NCBI RefSeq assembly: GCF_963678635.1
Contig: NC_087068.1
Location: forward strand, 23,176,997-23,240,996
From: Symsagittifera roscoffensis
Lineage: Eukaryota > Xenacoelomorpha > Acoela > Convolutidae
Direction: 5' to 3'
DNA: 64,000 nt
The notes under the pieces are model-generated. The model worked only from the letters and a program-made list of their open reading frames with translations, made no database searches and was not told the DNA's origin. Below are positions 32,969 to 42,889 of the stretch, piece after piece. The translations under genes were made by a program, and so were the position numbers. Numbering within the stretch: the stretch's first letter is position 1; every line of letters starts with the position of its first letter.

Positions 32969-33481
32969 TATTACTTTTTAATGAAACAACACGCGTCAAA
33001 AATGTTTTTGTTTTTTAAGAGTGACATTTTGTGTCTACATTTTGCAAAAATTAATAACTAAACCGTATCAGTTGAGTATCTCTGTTTGCTTTTGGCTTCA
33101 TTATTTTATGTGTCAAATCAACTTGCTTTGGAATTTTACATAGAAAACATTTGAGCGTTCAACTGATAGACGGAATCTATAGCAATTAATTTATTATCCG
33201 AGCTATTTTGCGACTGCTCGACTTAAGTTTTGACTATAATATGCTTCAATAGTGCTCGGCATGTTTCGACTGAGCTGAAGTTATCTTTTGACTTTCTTGG
33301 CCAAAACTGCGTGTGCTTGGTTTCTGCGCTTTATAATGGCTTGTCGACAGCCGAAAATTTTCACCCAAAAACCTGCACCTGCTCAACTCTCAACTTTGAA
33401 TTCGAAACGCAAGCCAAGCACTTCAAACCGGGCACCGCTGAGCGTTTGCGACTTCTTGGTAATTGTCAATGTCGTACTCAC
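32969..33481. other. Intronic region
   Basis: No gene accepted. On the minus strand the reading frame of the neighbouring exon stays open to a stop at 33,383, but a GTGAGT donor at 33,476-33,481 argues that this part is intron. Confidence 0.45.
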
Positions 33482-33663
33482 ATCAATAGTTGACATGTTC
33501 ATTGTGAGGTCAAATGTGCATATTGAGCAGTTGGCAGATGTGTTGAAGAGCTCCAGACTCAAAGTGACCAGTCCTTGAGTGACATTAGTGGAATTAGATC
33601 CAGAATGAACAGTCTCATTGGAAACGCCAGAAAGAGATCTCCGTTTTCTTTTTCCATCCACTG
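33482..33663 (-). CDS. Furin-like and N-glycosylated exon of the vWA membrane protein gene
   Basis: The acceptor 'tttgtaatgtag' and donor GAT|GTGAGT bound a 182-bp exon. It takes one base from the 34.45 kb exon (A + CA = Thr) and ends in phase 0. It encodes VDGKRKRRSLSG, a run of basic residues that fits a furin-type cleavage site, followed by six N-x-S/T sequons (NET, NST, NVT, NTS, NCS, NMS) within about 50 residues. This fits an extracellular, processed, glycosylated membrane-proximal region. If the donor were skipped, the frame would end at 33,383. Confidence 0.8.
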
Positions 33664-34451
33664 CTACATTACAAAATAAAATTGATATTAGTGTTAACTC
33701 AAATTTATACGAAAAACAGCTTAAATGAACGAAGAAAGCAGAAAATTGGAATATATCCTAAAATACATGATTTGATGATATAATCAGTCTTAAAAATTCT
33801 AGTTCAAAGCATCCCAGTCTCAAGAAAAGTTCGATAAACCCAATTAAAAAAACATCTTAAGAAAATCAAGTTTTTTAATAAAAGAAGTTGCGGTGAGCAC
33901 TAATGTGCTAATTTCGCAACAGCAATAGGCGGATCTTTTTCCCCGACCCAGATAACCGACACTTTTCTGGTTTAACGAGTGGTTTTATAAAATTCGTTTA
34001 TGCAGACCAAAAATATTTAGAACGGCTCAATTAGTCAATTTGCTTATTTATATAATTATGGATGTGGTGCCAAATTTTATAATTATGGGACCTTGTAAAA
34101 AATGCAAGTCAAAACTGGCAGCAGGGTCGAAATTTAAAGGGATTTTTTAGCTTTATTTCAAGCGTTATTTTGGCGTCGGAAAGTTTGGTTGATACTTACT
34201 GTAATCAAATAAGCAACAATGTATATCTCACTCACATGAAGGAAGCAGCGGATTATTACTGGAAGAGGTTGTGATACTTTTGATTTACTATTCCACTCAA
34301 AACTGCGATTAGGTTAGAAAAAAAAGAATATCGTCAATTAGTTTTTGGTTCTGTATTTTCTCTCTCGAATCAATCTTTGTGAATTTCTTGTAAAAGAAAA
34401 AAAAACATTTTAAAAGCGGCTTTTGCATAATCTTTCACATCCGAAACTAAC
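33664..34451. other. Intron between the vWA-end exon and the glycosylated exon
   Basis: 788 bp with AT-rich sequence. No repeat or gene recognised. Confidence 0.6.
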
Positions 34452-34890
34452 TAGGTTTGCAGGAATCGATTGCCAACTGTTTTGGAGTGGCTTTGTTAGC
34501 TTCAAAGTTCATTATCTTAACGTCGTCATAAAATACGCTACTAGGAACAGAGCCATCACACTTCACGTAAATAATCATGAATGCGTCCTCTTGCCCTGTC
34601 GCTGGTGTGAAATCTAGCAGTAACACAATGTTAGTCCGAGGATATTTCAGTTGAACAATTCTTGGCTCGCCTAAGAGGATGTTCTTGATGTCAAAAATGT
34701 CATGTGTTCCGGTATCAATAGGAGCAATTGGTATGCTACATATGTCATACAGAATAGATGGCATTTCAGTCTCAAATTCGCCGAAATTATCGTACTGCTT
34801 GACGTAATCTTCGGAAGTCGCCGCCAGGAGAAGCTCGCTTCTTTTCGTCCTCGAGGTCATTCCGATAGAGTAAACAACAATTCCATCAGC
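34452..34890 (-). CDS. End of vWA domain plus following domain, vWA membrane protein gene
   Basis: A 439-bp exon with acceptor 'actgcattttag' and donor CCTA|GTTAGT, phase 0 in, phase 1 out. It begins ADGIVVYSIGMTSRTKRSEL, the final beta strand and turn of a vWA domain (compare the usual 'GIxVYxIGI'), followed by 'SEDYVKQYDNFGEFETEM' and 'SILYDICS', the last helix with its cysteine. About 100 further residues form an unidentified beta-rich domain ('VLLLDFTPATGQEDAFMIIY'). This is the longest exon in the window and the strongest host coding signal. Confidence 0.85.
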
Positions 34891-34996
34891 CTAAAATGCA
34901 GTGAAAATATGATATTTTTCTGGTCCATGAGCTGGGAAAAATTCGTTATCTAACAGTTATAACAGTCTAAAAACTTTCGGTTAATAGAACTGCTAA

Positions 34997-35203
34997 TCAT
35001 TTTCGGAAAACAGAGATATAAACCTCGATCTCCGTTTTTTTAGGTTGGAAAATTAGCTGACACCTCTTCTCAGGCTTTCTTTTGGTTCCGATATGGCAAA
35101 CTGTTTTCAGCTTGTTTTTGAAAAGAACCAGTTTTAGTGACCAGTCACACCAGCTCAGTTTAACTGAGAAACGAAGTGCGACCTTACCGGCATCCAGTTT
35201 CAA
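34997..35203 (-). other. Unassigned open segment upstream of the vWA-end exon
   Basis: A 68-codon open frame rich in Lys ('RKPEKRCQLIFQPKKTEIE') with internal GT donors ('gccggtaagg') but no convincing acceptor. It does not look like the missing vWA middle. It may be a decayed exon or chance. Confidence 0.2.
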
Positions 35204-35229
35204 GCTTTAATAATTGATTACAATATGGT

Positions 35230-36055
35230 TTTAATACCAGTCTTACGAAATTAAGAAAAAATTGATTTCAATCAGTTAATAACCTATGATAATCTCTCTT
35301 TTTGAAATCAAATATAATCGATTATTTTTATCCAAATATCCAATTTATTTATTTTGCAGAAAAATCCATTATAATCAACTATAATTGATTATAATCCCTG
35401 TGTTTGCCCATTTTGTTTTCGACCTTTTACCTGAATTGCTAATTTTTTTTAATTTTTGTAGAGGTTTGTTTTTGTGAAAAATGGGAAACCTGTTTCAACT
35501 GTATTCAAATCAATTCAAATTTATTAAGTTTTTTTTTTCATTTCTTCTTGATTGTAGTTGTTTCATGATGCACATTTTAATTTTTTGACTACCAAAAAAT
35601 CAGCACACTGCTTTAGTTTCATGATTTATATAGAAGAGTTATATTTCACCTACCGCAGGATTCTTTCAACTAATGTGAAAAGATCTCTATGAAACTTTTG
35701 TTTTGTGGTAAGACTTTGTGTTCAGATGAGCCAAAGAGTGACAAGACTTTTAAAGATTTTTGACAGAAAAGGATTATAATCGATTATAAATAAAAATATA
35801 TTAGAAGAGATCATAAGAGACTATAAAAGAATAAAAAAGATTATAAAAAATTATAAGAGATTATAAGAAATTTTCGGAAAAATTATAATCAGTTATAATT
35901 GGATATAACTTATTATAATGTCAAGAAAAACGCGTTATCAAAATAATAGATTATGAATTTTTAAACACCTAAATTTAACGCTTATGATTGATTATAATTT
36001 TGATAAAGGTACAATTAGAATTGCAATATAATCGATTAATTTCTCTTTTAAGTGA
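35230..36055. repeat. Cluster of ATAATC/GATTAT palindromes
   Basis: Dozens of copies of 'ttataat', 'gattataa' and 'ataatcgattat' style motifs, including a run of 'agattataagaga' variants at 35,790-35,870. It is similar in style to 3.15-3.76 kb and 20.72-20.89 kb. Confidence 0.6.
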
Positions 36056-36527
36056 GTGCGGGTAGAGCTTCTTTTCTTTTTTTTGTAATAAACCCGTAAT
36101 TTTCGTTTTTTTTGTAATAAGCTCTCACTTATCGCAATGAAGAAGTTATCAAGAAGTTAACAACCCAAAACTTCTGTAAAAGAGCTGGATGTTAAGAGCA
36201 GGGCTGGGTAAAAATATATTGTTTTGCATTAGTATTTAATGTTTTGCGCTGTTTTAGGACATTCCTGGAAAACTTTTGCAAAACCCAAAATTTCAGACAT
36301 CAATTTTTGCACTAAAATTATTGCAAACAAAAACCTACAGCGCAATACTTTCCAGGACTCGTTGGTGACGTAATAACCCAGCGGAGCGCACACCAGGTTA
36401 TGTTCTTATGTAAATAACTACAAAGAGTGTTGTTTACTCTGTTTCAGTAAACTGCTGGCCTGTTTATAAATACGTTACGAGCAAACCCTTATCTTATCCA
36501 CCACGTCTCTGATCCGATCGTGGGCTC
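36056..36527. other. Intronic, with a small GC-richer patch
   Basis: 36,340-36,420 is open on both strands for about 20-50 codons but lacks a consistent splice pattern. 'cagtaaactgctggcctg' at 36,449 matches in inverse orientation 'caggccagcagttta' at 39,898. No gene accepted. Confidence 0.35.
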
Positions 36528-37035
36528 TTGTTGTTCCGACTTTTGTAAAGAAAGTAACGGAATATTTGTGCAAGGGGTGAGGTTTTTTTCTTCAGACAAA
36601 TTTCGATTTTTTGATTAACCATTTTTTCAATAACACTCGAAAGCTATTGTTGTCCTGAGCTTAAATTTGAAAAAAATTTAACCTGTGACCAATTTTCAAA
36701 AAAATATGGGGGCTTAAGGATTGCCATTTTGGCCAATTTGGGACTAGTAACGCAATGTATATTTTGCACTATTAAAGCGTAAGCGGAGATTTACTCAGTC
36801 TTAGAATTTTTTCCAAATTGGTCCAAGAAAGCCTATATGCCATAATTGATTAGTAAATGGATCTGTCAAAATCGATTACTTTGTACTAAATATGGCATGT
36901 GGGGGGAAGTTTTAACAAAAAATTTGAACATTTAAAAAAAAAATTTAATTTTTATTTGTTACATTTAAACTTTTCATGTTATCACTGCTCCATAGACATG
37001 AAACGGCAGTCAGAAAATTCAGGACTTCGCCATCA
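36528..37035 (+). repeat. Family A repeat, plus orientation
   Basis: Starts 'ttgttccgacttttgtaaag', contains 'taacggaatatttgtgcaag', 'acctgtgaccaattttc', a 'gtggggggaag' block and 'ttatcactgctccatagaca', and ends 'ggcagtcagaaaattcagga'. Both hairpins are degraded. Confidence 0.75.
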
Positions 37036-38779
37036 ACATCAATTGCAGAAACCAATTTGTCGAAGAAACTTCGACTAGATGAGCATGAGTGTGCATTGAA
37101 CTAACACCCGTCAACAACTAGAGTTGTAGAACGAATAGTTAGCCCGGCAAAATTAACCCTAGTAGAAAGATTGTTAATCAGGTGAGCCATACATAACCGG
37201 TACACTTAAGATTTTGCCAATTCGAGCGCGAAAAAGAACTTGTTCAGACATGATCAAATTCGTTTACCCGAGAGTTAAAGTTTTGTAACCCTGCCGCAAA
37301 ACGATGGTTTTAAAAGGATGGTTTTCGATGCAAGTATTAATTTCATTAACAAGACGCAAAACTATAATGTTTTTTTTTTGGTTGAAATTCAATGCAGCTG
37401 GCTATGTCATTGCGCGTCATTGTAGGATTTAATTTAAAAACTAAACTGATTCCAGAATATTCTGCTTTTTTATTATTTCTTTTTCCTACAGTAGTGTATT
37501 CTGATCAGTTGGTAAAATTGAAACTAAGTTATTGCGAAGGCTATAAAACTTGAAAACATAATTAAAACCGTTTCGGTATAACACGGATTTGTATATCTCT
37601 TCCCATCAATAAAAACAAAACGCCTCAGAACACGGTACCAGTGCAAATAATTTCTGATTCGAAATCAAAACAAGCCGCTTCTAAAGTAAAAGTAAACTAC
37701 TGAATCCATGCTAAGGTTGTTTGTATCCCCAAAACGCAGTAGACCCAAAATACAAGCAGATTTCCCCAGACTGCAGGAGAGAGAAAGCTGAAAAAATTGA
37801 GACTTAAACAAATCATTGCAAGTGTCGGTCGCGAAACAAAGAACGAGAGAGTGTTTTTCAGCTGCTGAAACAACTGGTCTGCAAAACTTGATTTTTGTTT
37901 ATTTTCTGTGTTTTTGTTTATCAGGGTAAACTTTAAACGCCCTTTGAGCCACATGATTGGTAATCGTAAAACTTAACCAGAAGTTAACCGTTGAGCCATT
38001 GCTCTCATCGAAAGAACTTTTAAGGAATCGGATTCAAATTTGTTATTTTCACAGAGCTAGTAGAAAACGAGAAATTTATCAGTGAAAGCTTTCAGTGGAA
38101 AGCTCGCAAAATTTTAATCCTTGCTCCTGAACAGTTTCTAGACTTCAGATTTTACGAATCTCAGTTCATATAAAAATTATTTCGATGATTTTCGTTCCAA
38201 TTTTTGAAGAAAACACTGAAAAGTCAGGCATTGTTTTATTTACTGAGTTTTTGATATGTGCAATTTTGAAATGAAGATATACTTCTTGTTTGGTACAATC
38301 CAAAAATGTTCAAGCTGAGAAAAAAAAATCAACAGTGAATTTAGATTAGGGTTGGTGTCTTAATTATTATACAAACGCAAGCGTGGGTTAAAAATGATTA
38401 ATAGCTTGTTTTCTTTTTTGTTTATATTACTCAGTCCTGTTAAGGAAATCATTAGTAATACTTAGTGGTTTGACTATTTCGCTTCAAGTAGATACATATG
38501 CCTAAACTTCTTTCTTAAACACCTACGTTTTCATACATTTGGATTAAAGGGACAAAGTTTAACGGGTATATATGCAAAATGTTTATAAGCTACGCCGCCA
38601 AATGTAGGGGGAAAAATACAATATCGGGTTTATGTGCATTTTTGAGCCTTAAAACTTTTGTTGTGAATAAGATAGAAGCTTGACTAACGGGACCTTGATG
38701 GTTCTCCTATGCTAGGGCAAGACCGTAATTTAGCTAATTTTTCACTTCGTTTTTAAACCGAGAGTTAAAAAATCTTCAA
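37036..38779. other. Intronic, non-coding
   Basis: No gene accepted. 37,697-37,954 is open on the minus strand and partly open on the plus strand ('AGERKLKKLRLKQIIASVG'), without consistent splice sites. I could not decide whether it is a decayed exon. Confidence 0.4.
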
Positions 38780-39560
38780 AAATTGATGTGAAATCTTGAA
38801 AAAATCAAAAAAATGAAGAAAAAAAAATTGTTTAAAAGTCTGATTTTTTTTGTCTCAAACTGTCCAAAAAAGCTTCCAATCGATCATTCAAGAGTTATAC
38901 CACATTGAAATACCTTGGAGAAGCTCTAGAGATGTTTTTTTTCTCGAAAATGTGATTTTTTTCTTTGGGTGTCTGAATCGTGAACCGAGATGAAGATTAA
39001 AATTTTTTAATATCCAGCAACCTCCCGGAACCAAAGATTCTCCGTCGGACGACCATCGCAAAAAACATTTTGTTTTTGCTTAAAAACAACTCCTCCATGG
39101 TATTTTTTGCTATTTTTTGTTTTTTGAACTAATTATTTAATAAAATTTTTATAACTTAACTGAAGTGAACCGATTGATTTGAATAGAACCATAGGTTCAG
39201 AGCGTCAAATTCTTAAGATTGGAATAAAAGATTTTTCAGATTTTTTTTTGAATGTTATTTTGAATTTTTGTTATTTTAAAAAATGTTAGTTTTGATCATT
39301 GGTAGAGTGAGAAATGACTTACCAATTTGGGATGAAAAAAAATCAAAAAACTTATAAAAGTAAAATTAATCAAAAATTTTGTTTCCAATGGTTTGCTATC
39401 ATTTTTTTTTGTCATTCTAGGAAACAAACGGGGTCCTGGAACTAGTTTAGTGCAACAAAACCTTGTCTATTTCGAAAACAAAAGTTTTTAATGGACATTC
39501 TACCTGATACGCTATCTATCTCTTTCTAGATTTTTTTTTAAACTTTCTTTGTAAATTTGA
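38780..39560 (-). repeat. Second field of degenerate ~178-bp repeat, opposite orientation
   Basis: Units near 38,870, 39,010, 39,190 and 39,420 carry blocks such as 'gcaacctcccggaaccaaag', which correspond in reverse complement to 'aactggttgcgaggttg' in the 1.74-2.72 kb field. Divergence is high and the period is less regular than in the first field. Confidence 0.35.
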
Positions 39561-39792
39561 TTGAAAACAACACACTAAAAATTACTTGACCCAAATGACA
39601 ACGAAACAATTAAAAATTAATTAGATTACAGGAGAGGAGATTATATTCAAACAGAAATCAAACTGATTTGATAAAAAGTGAAGCAACACATCAAACCAAA
39701 ACGAGCTCCATAATTTTACTAAATCAAAACATGAGTTTCAAAAGTTTTCTTAAAAATGATTGAATACATCTTTATGCTTCTTAGGCGCATAG

Positions 39793-39906
39793 CAAGTTGC
39801 TACTGTCGGCGTCTCTGAAATGTTTCCGGGAGCAGCTAATTCATCATCAACGTCGGAGGGCTATGACGCAGATCTGATCGGTGTTGTTAATGTTGTCAGG
39901 CCAGCA
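39793..39906 (+). pseudogene. vWA-like remnant, first strand
   Basis: Open from an acceptor-like 'ttaggcgcatag' for 39 codons to a stop at 39,910. It encodes a Ser/Thr-rich lead then 'YDADLIGVVNVVRPAV'. The pattern resembles the first strand of a vWA domain (D-[IL]-V-F-V-x-D), but the metal-site residues DxSxS are absent. It lies on the opposite strand to the main vWA gene. Confidence 0.3.
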
Positions 39907-40027
39907 GTTTAGTCGGGGAGGAGAGGAGATTGACGTTGACTCGATGTCTCAGTAGCATATTCGCTCTGCCAAATCCCTTAAGTACCCTTCTTGGTTTTCA
40001 TACAAGCGAATCGTCTTGCAATCGTAG

Positions 40028-40168
40028 CGAAAAGAAATTTTCGAAGCAATTGCTCGAGATAACCAGGGCCATTGATGTCAGCCTTGTTCAAAGCAGGGCA
40101 AGATTCGGTTTCTATGGAGCTGTAAAAGCTACGTTTTCTACATTGACGCGGAAGGATGATCTGGTCCA
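40028..40168 (+). pseudogene. vWA-like exon, second helix/strand
   Basis: Acceptor 'cttgcaatcgtag', donor GTCCA|GTAAGT, 141 bp, phase 2 in and phase 2 out. It encodes 'EKKFSKQLLEITRAIDVSL', then 'RARFGFYGAVKATFSTLTRK', 'DDLV': a helix, then an 'RxGFxxY' strand, then the 'F.L..' edge, a good match in order to vWA domains. It would join in phase with the minus-strand exon 59,661-59,801 if both were on one strand. It is either a paralogue or an inverted piece. Confidence 0.5.
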
Positions 40169-40176
40169 GTAAGTAA

Positions 40177-40407
40177 TTGGGACGCATCATGTGGCTTTTA
40201 GCAGTCCAATCGCGGTATTCCTGGCCTGAGGGTCTACAAGCCATATCGTTGAATGGAGAGGGCATTCTCTCCCGTTCTTGCTGCACAATGACGATCGTTT
40301 CTCTATGTAAATCTGGTAAATTATTTTTGCTCAGTTTTCGAAGTCGAAATTACTTGCTGAGGACTCGTCATGGTTACAATTTGCTTTTGCCTTTTTTTGA
40401 GAGCTGA
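40177..40407 (+). other. Open segment between vWA-like pieces
   Basis: Open plus-strand frame including 'EGLQAISLNGEGILSRSC'. By position it could correspond to the metal-site helix of the vWA domain, but the T/S residue pattern is not clear. Its possible splice sites do not join in phase with 40,168. Confidence 0.25.
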
Positions 40408-40530
40408 GTATCAATTGAGTTGTTTGATGAGAATGAGAAAATGAAAGAAAGTAGCATATAATTTTGAAAAATGTAAAAGGAGGCGTGGGTGGTGGTTGTG
40501 TTTGTGGTGGTCTAATGGTGTGCCCTATAG

Positions 40531-40745
40531 TTTTCAATTTTTTTCATGATCGTGGCAAGCAGGTGTCTGACAAGGCGGACATACTTAAGATCTATACTTC
40601 AAAGAAACCACTGGGCGTCTTTTTCATTATATCCCCAGGGCAAAATGACGTGAAAATTTGGATTTCAAAGACGTTGTTGGTGTACCGACAGGCAAACCAA
40701 TATCATGATTTATATGTAGATTTGGTTTTTGTCAAACAAAAGTAA
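40531..40745 (+). pseudogene. vWA-like remnant, C-terminal half
   Basis: Starts after 'gtgccctatag' and encodes 'FNFFHDRGKQVSDKADILKI' then 'KKPLGVFFIISPGQNDVKIW'. The order hydrophobic strand, 'TDG-like' turn (here HDRGKQ), helix, hydrophobic strand and 'ISPGQ' fits the second half of a vWA domain. The usual metal-coordinating D of TDG is shifted. It ends in a stop at 40,743-40,745. Likely a degenerate paralogue. Confidence 0.45.
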
Positions 40746-41205
40746 TCAATGTAACAAAACTTTTATTGTCTCATAAACATCTAATCGTAAAACTAGTGAA
40801 ATGTTCCCTATTAGACCCGAATGTTTTTGTTATAAAAAACAAAAATTAGGCTTGATCACTGCAAGCTATTGCTATATCTATTTCAAATAGAGAGCCTTTT
40901 ACTTTCTATGTCCCCCGGACAGGGGGCTATAAATTTCTCCACTTCAAAGTGAGTACAAGTATGCCAACATGTAACATTAACTGAGACTTATGACCCAATC
41001 AGGACTTTCCACACAGAAATTACAAATGCAATAAAAATTTCGCTATCACATAAAACTGCAACAGCAAAAAACTTATGTTCACTTTCCCGCTATATGCTGA
41101 AAGAGCGCATTAAAAATACATCCAGAGAGATTTGTTTATCTTGTATACAGTTCCTTATTCATTTTACTCTCTCATAAAACAGTTGAACCAACAAGTCACT
41201 CGCGT
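40746..41205. other. Non-coding interval
   Basis: No gene recognised. Contains 'tcccccggacagggggc' (40,911-40,927), a short GC hairpin. Confidence 0.45.
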
Positions 41206-41640
41206 GAGTACCACCACCACTATGTACTTGTCGCTAGAAAATGATACAAAATTTCACGATGGTTTTCAAGATATAATTTTGGGAGAAAAACGCCTTGAAT
41301 GAGTTGGAACGAAAACTTTTGACAAAACGGGTAGTTATACCACAATAAAGTTGTATAGAAAAACGAAGATGGCGTGTTATCAAGCAGTGACGTTGACGAC
41401 AAAAGAACTTGATTGTTTACTATTCAAAAACTTTTAAAAATGGTTTAAAAAACAGGTGGAAAGACTTCATCTTCTTCCTCCTCCTCTTCATCCTCAGCTG
41501 CAAATGATAAACATCATAAAAAACGAAACACGTCAAAACGATCAGTCCCTCTCGAAAAAAAAATGTGCTGAATGTGGTGATGAAAACGATGCGGATGATG
41601 AATAATCGAATCATAAAAAGTGTAGAGTTGCCTGAAACAG
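41206..41640 (+). pseudogene. Possible PC4-like DNA-binding protein with serine tract
   Basis: Broken plus-strand frames. About 41,214-41,272 is open ('MYLSLENDTKFHDG'), and 41,300-41,436 encodes 'FDKTGSYTTIKLYRK' and 'AVTLTTKELDCLLF'. The strand-rich pattern ending in 'G/A-V-T-L-T-x-x-E-L' recalls PC4 (p15) coactivator folds. Then a Lys/Gly start, ten serines in a row from a (TCN)n tract (41,468-41,496) and a basic stretch follow. The call is tentative and rests on a faint pattern. Confidence 0.3.
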
Positions 41641-41649
41641 AAAAATAAC

Positions 41650-42272
41650 GTTTGAAGAATTTGATTTAACCAGCAAAATGGTTGAAACAATGTATGAGCA
41701 GTCACCTGCATTAAAAAAACTGAAAGAATTTCAAATGTTTTATTCTGAACAATGAATAATCTGAAAACTCCCTCTAAGCACAAATTTTGCATTTGCAACC
41801 CACATAAGTCAGAACAAGTCTTGCGCCCAATTGTTCGACAATGACCGTCCCCACATCCATTCTCTTATCGAAGTAACAAAGGATTTTGTCAACGTAGTGA
41901 ACAAGATGACCTCAACCACCTTCGTTGTACCTGGTTCAAACATCTAATTTTGGGGTTGCAGTAAAAATCAGCTATCGGGACCCCTGATGGAAGAAATAAA
42001 ATTTGCTGTCAATTACAACAATTCTATAACACCTCAACCTCTACAAAAAGATTACCACAAGTTTGCTCTGCTTCGCAAACTCGATCCATTCAATATCAAC
42101 TGTTTTCATCACTAATGTAACAATTGAACGCTTCAATAATGTTTTGATTGGTGATAATGCCGCCGAGTTTTCTAAAATCAATGATTTCATTTTGAGTGGG
42201 TATGGTCCTTTGAAGATTGGTTCAAATATTTGTTTGTTCAAATATAAGGTAAAAAAAAGTTTTAAATTCTGA
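41650..42272 (+). pseudogene. Unidentified broken plus-strand gene of the Polinton-like element
   Basis: Coding-like segments in changing frames: 'KMVETMYEQSPALKKLKEF' (about 41,677-41,755), 'HIHSLIEVTKDFVNVVNK' (about 41,850-41,905), 'MEEIKFAVNYNNSITPQPL' (about 41,988-42,045) and the frame 42,063-42,272 ('DNAAEFSKINDFIL'). The composition is that of a real protein, but I cannot name a family. It lies between the PC4-like region and the convergent protease gene. Confidence 0.4.
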
Positions 42273-42448
42273 AAACAATTTTTAGAGCCTGCGATAACAC
42301 CAGAGGCAAGAGATACACCAGAGAAGCAAAAAAAATAGTTTGAAAAAAAGTCAATTATAGAATCATTTCAGAAAATCATCAGTATCACAAATTTATAATA
42401 TCATGTGTTTGGCAAAACGCATCATGTCATGGTCGTTTTCTTTGAAAC

Positions 42449-42800
42449 CTATAGGAAATTTGGATTAAAGTATAACATAACATGAGCAACATAAATACCA
42501 AAAAGTCCACACAAGGCCAATTTAGCTGATTGGATTGGCTTGTTCATCAAGATTTGGTTTCCTTCGTGACTAGAATATCTCATAGATTTTGAAAAATGTG
42601 GATAATTGTGTAGTCCTTGTCCAAGAGACTCTGCAAAAAAATTGATCACCAGCTTGAGCGAAGATTAACCAGTGAATTCCTGGCTGGTCTGGGTTGGATG
42701 CGTTCATTACCATCAAAATATTGTCATGTTTCAAAATTGTACTAAATGCTAAGTTGACTAAAAAAAAGCCTCTCAATCGATGTTTCAAATGTTTGCATCG
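42449..42800 (-). pseudogene. Adenain-like cysteine protease
   Basis: Two overlapping minus-strand frames. 42,788-42,570 encodes 'NILMVMNASNPDQPGIHW', containing the conserved 'G-x-H-W' with the catalytic histidine. 42,649-42,449 encodes 'LGQGLHNYPHF' and 'LCGLFGIYVAHVM', with the catalytic cysteine in a 'C-G-x-F/Y' context. This is the Polinton protease of the adenovirus protease type, which would mature the capsid. A frameshift at about 42,600-42,650 breaks it. The start is not clear and the N-terminal part appears shortened. Confidence 0.75.
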
Positions 42801-42889
42801 GTTAATTAGCTCAGTAATCTGTTGATTGTCTATTTTCTTTTTCGATTCACTTCACTAGTGTGTTTTTAGCTATTCCTCTATCTGAACGC

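Noticed and set aside
33383-33481. Extension of the glycosylated exon to a stop at 33,383
   Set aside because: A strong GTGAGT donor at 33,481 and phase agreement with 24,639-24,685 favour splicing, although read-through cannot be excluded.
33230-33578. Two plus-strand open frames
   Set aside because: They are shadows of the minus-strand glycosylated exon and its read-through; the minus strand has splice sites and six glycosylation sequons.
34423-34953. Plus-strand open frames over the vWA-end exon
   Set aside because: The minus-strand reading matches a vWA domain end and joins the next exon in phase.
38995-39090. Minus-strand 'SSDGES' as the missing vWA TDG turn
   Set aside because: It lacks the hydrophobic strand before the turn and lies in a degenerate satellite-like field.
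39978-40286. A 102-codon minus-strand open frame
   Set aside because: The plus strand of the same region gives a vWA-like pattern with an acceptor and a GTAAGT donor; the minus frame has no recognisable motif.
42041-42241. Minus-strand open frame before the protease
   Set aside because: The plus-strand reading continues a run of coding-like pieces from 41.65 kb; the minus frame has no motif.
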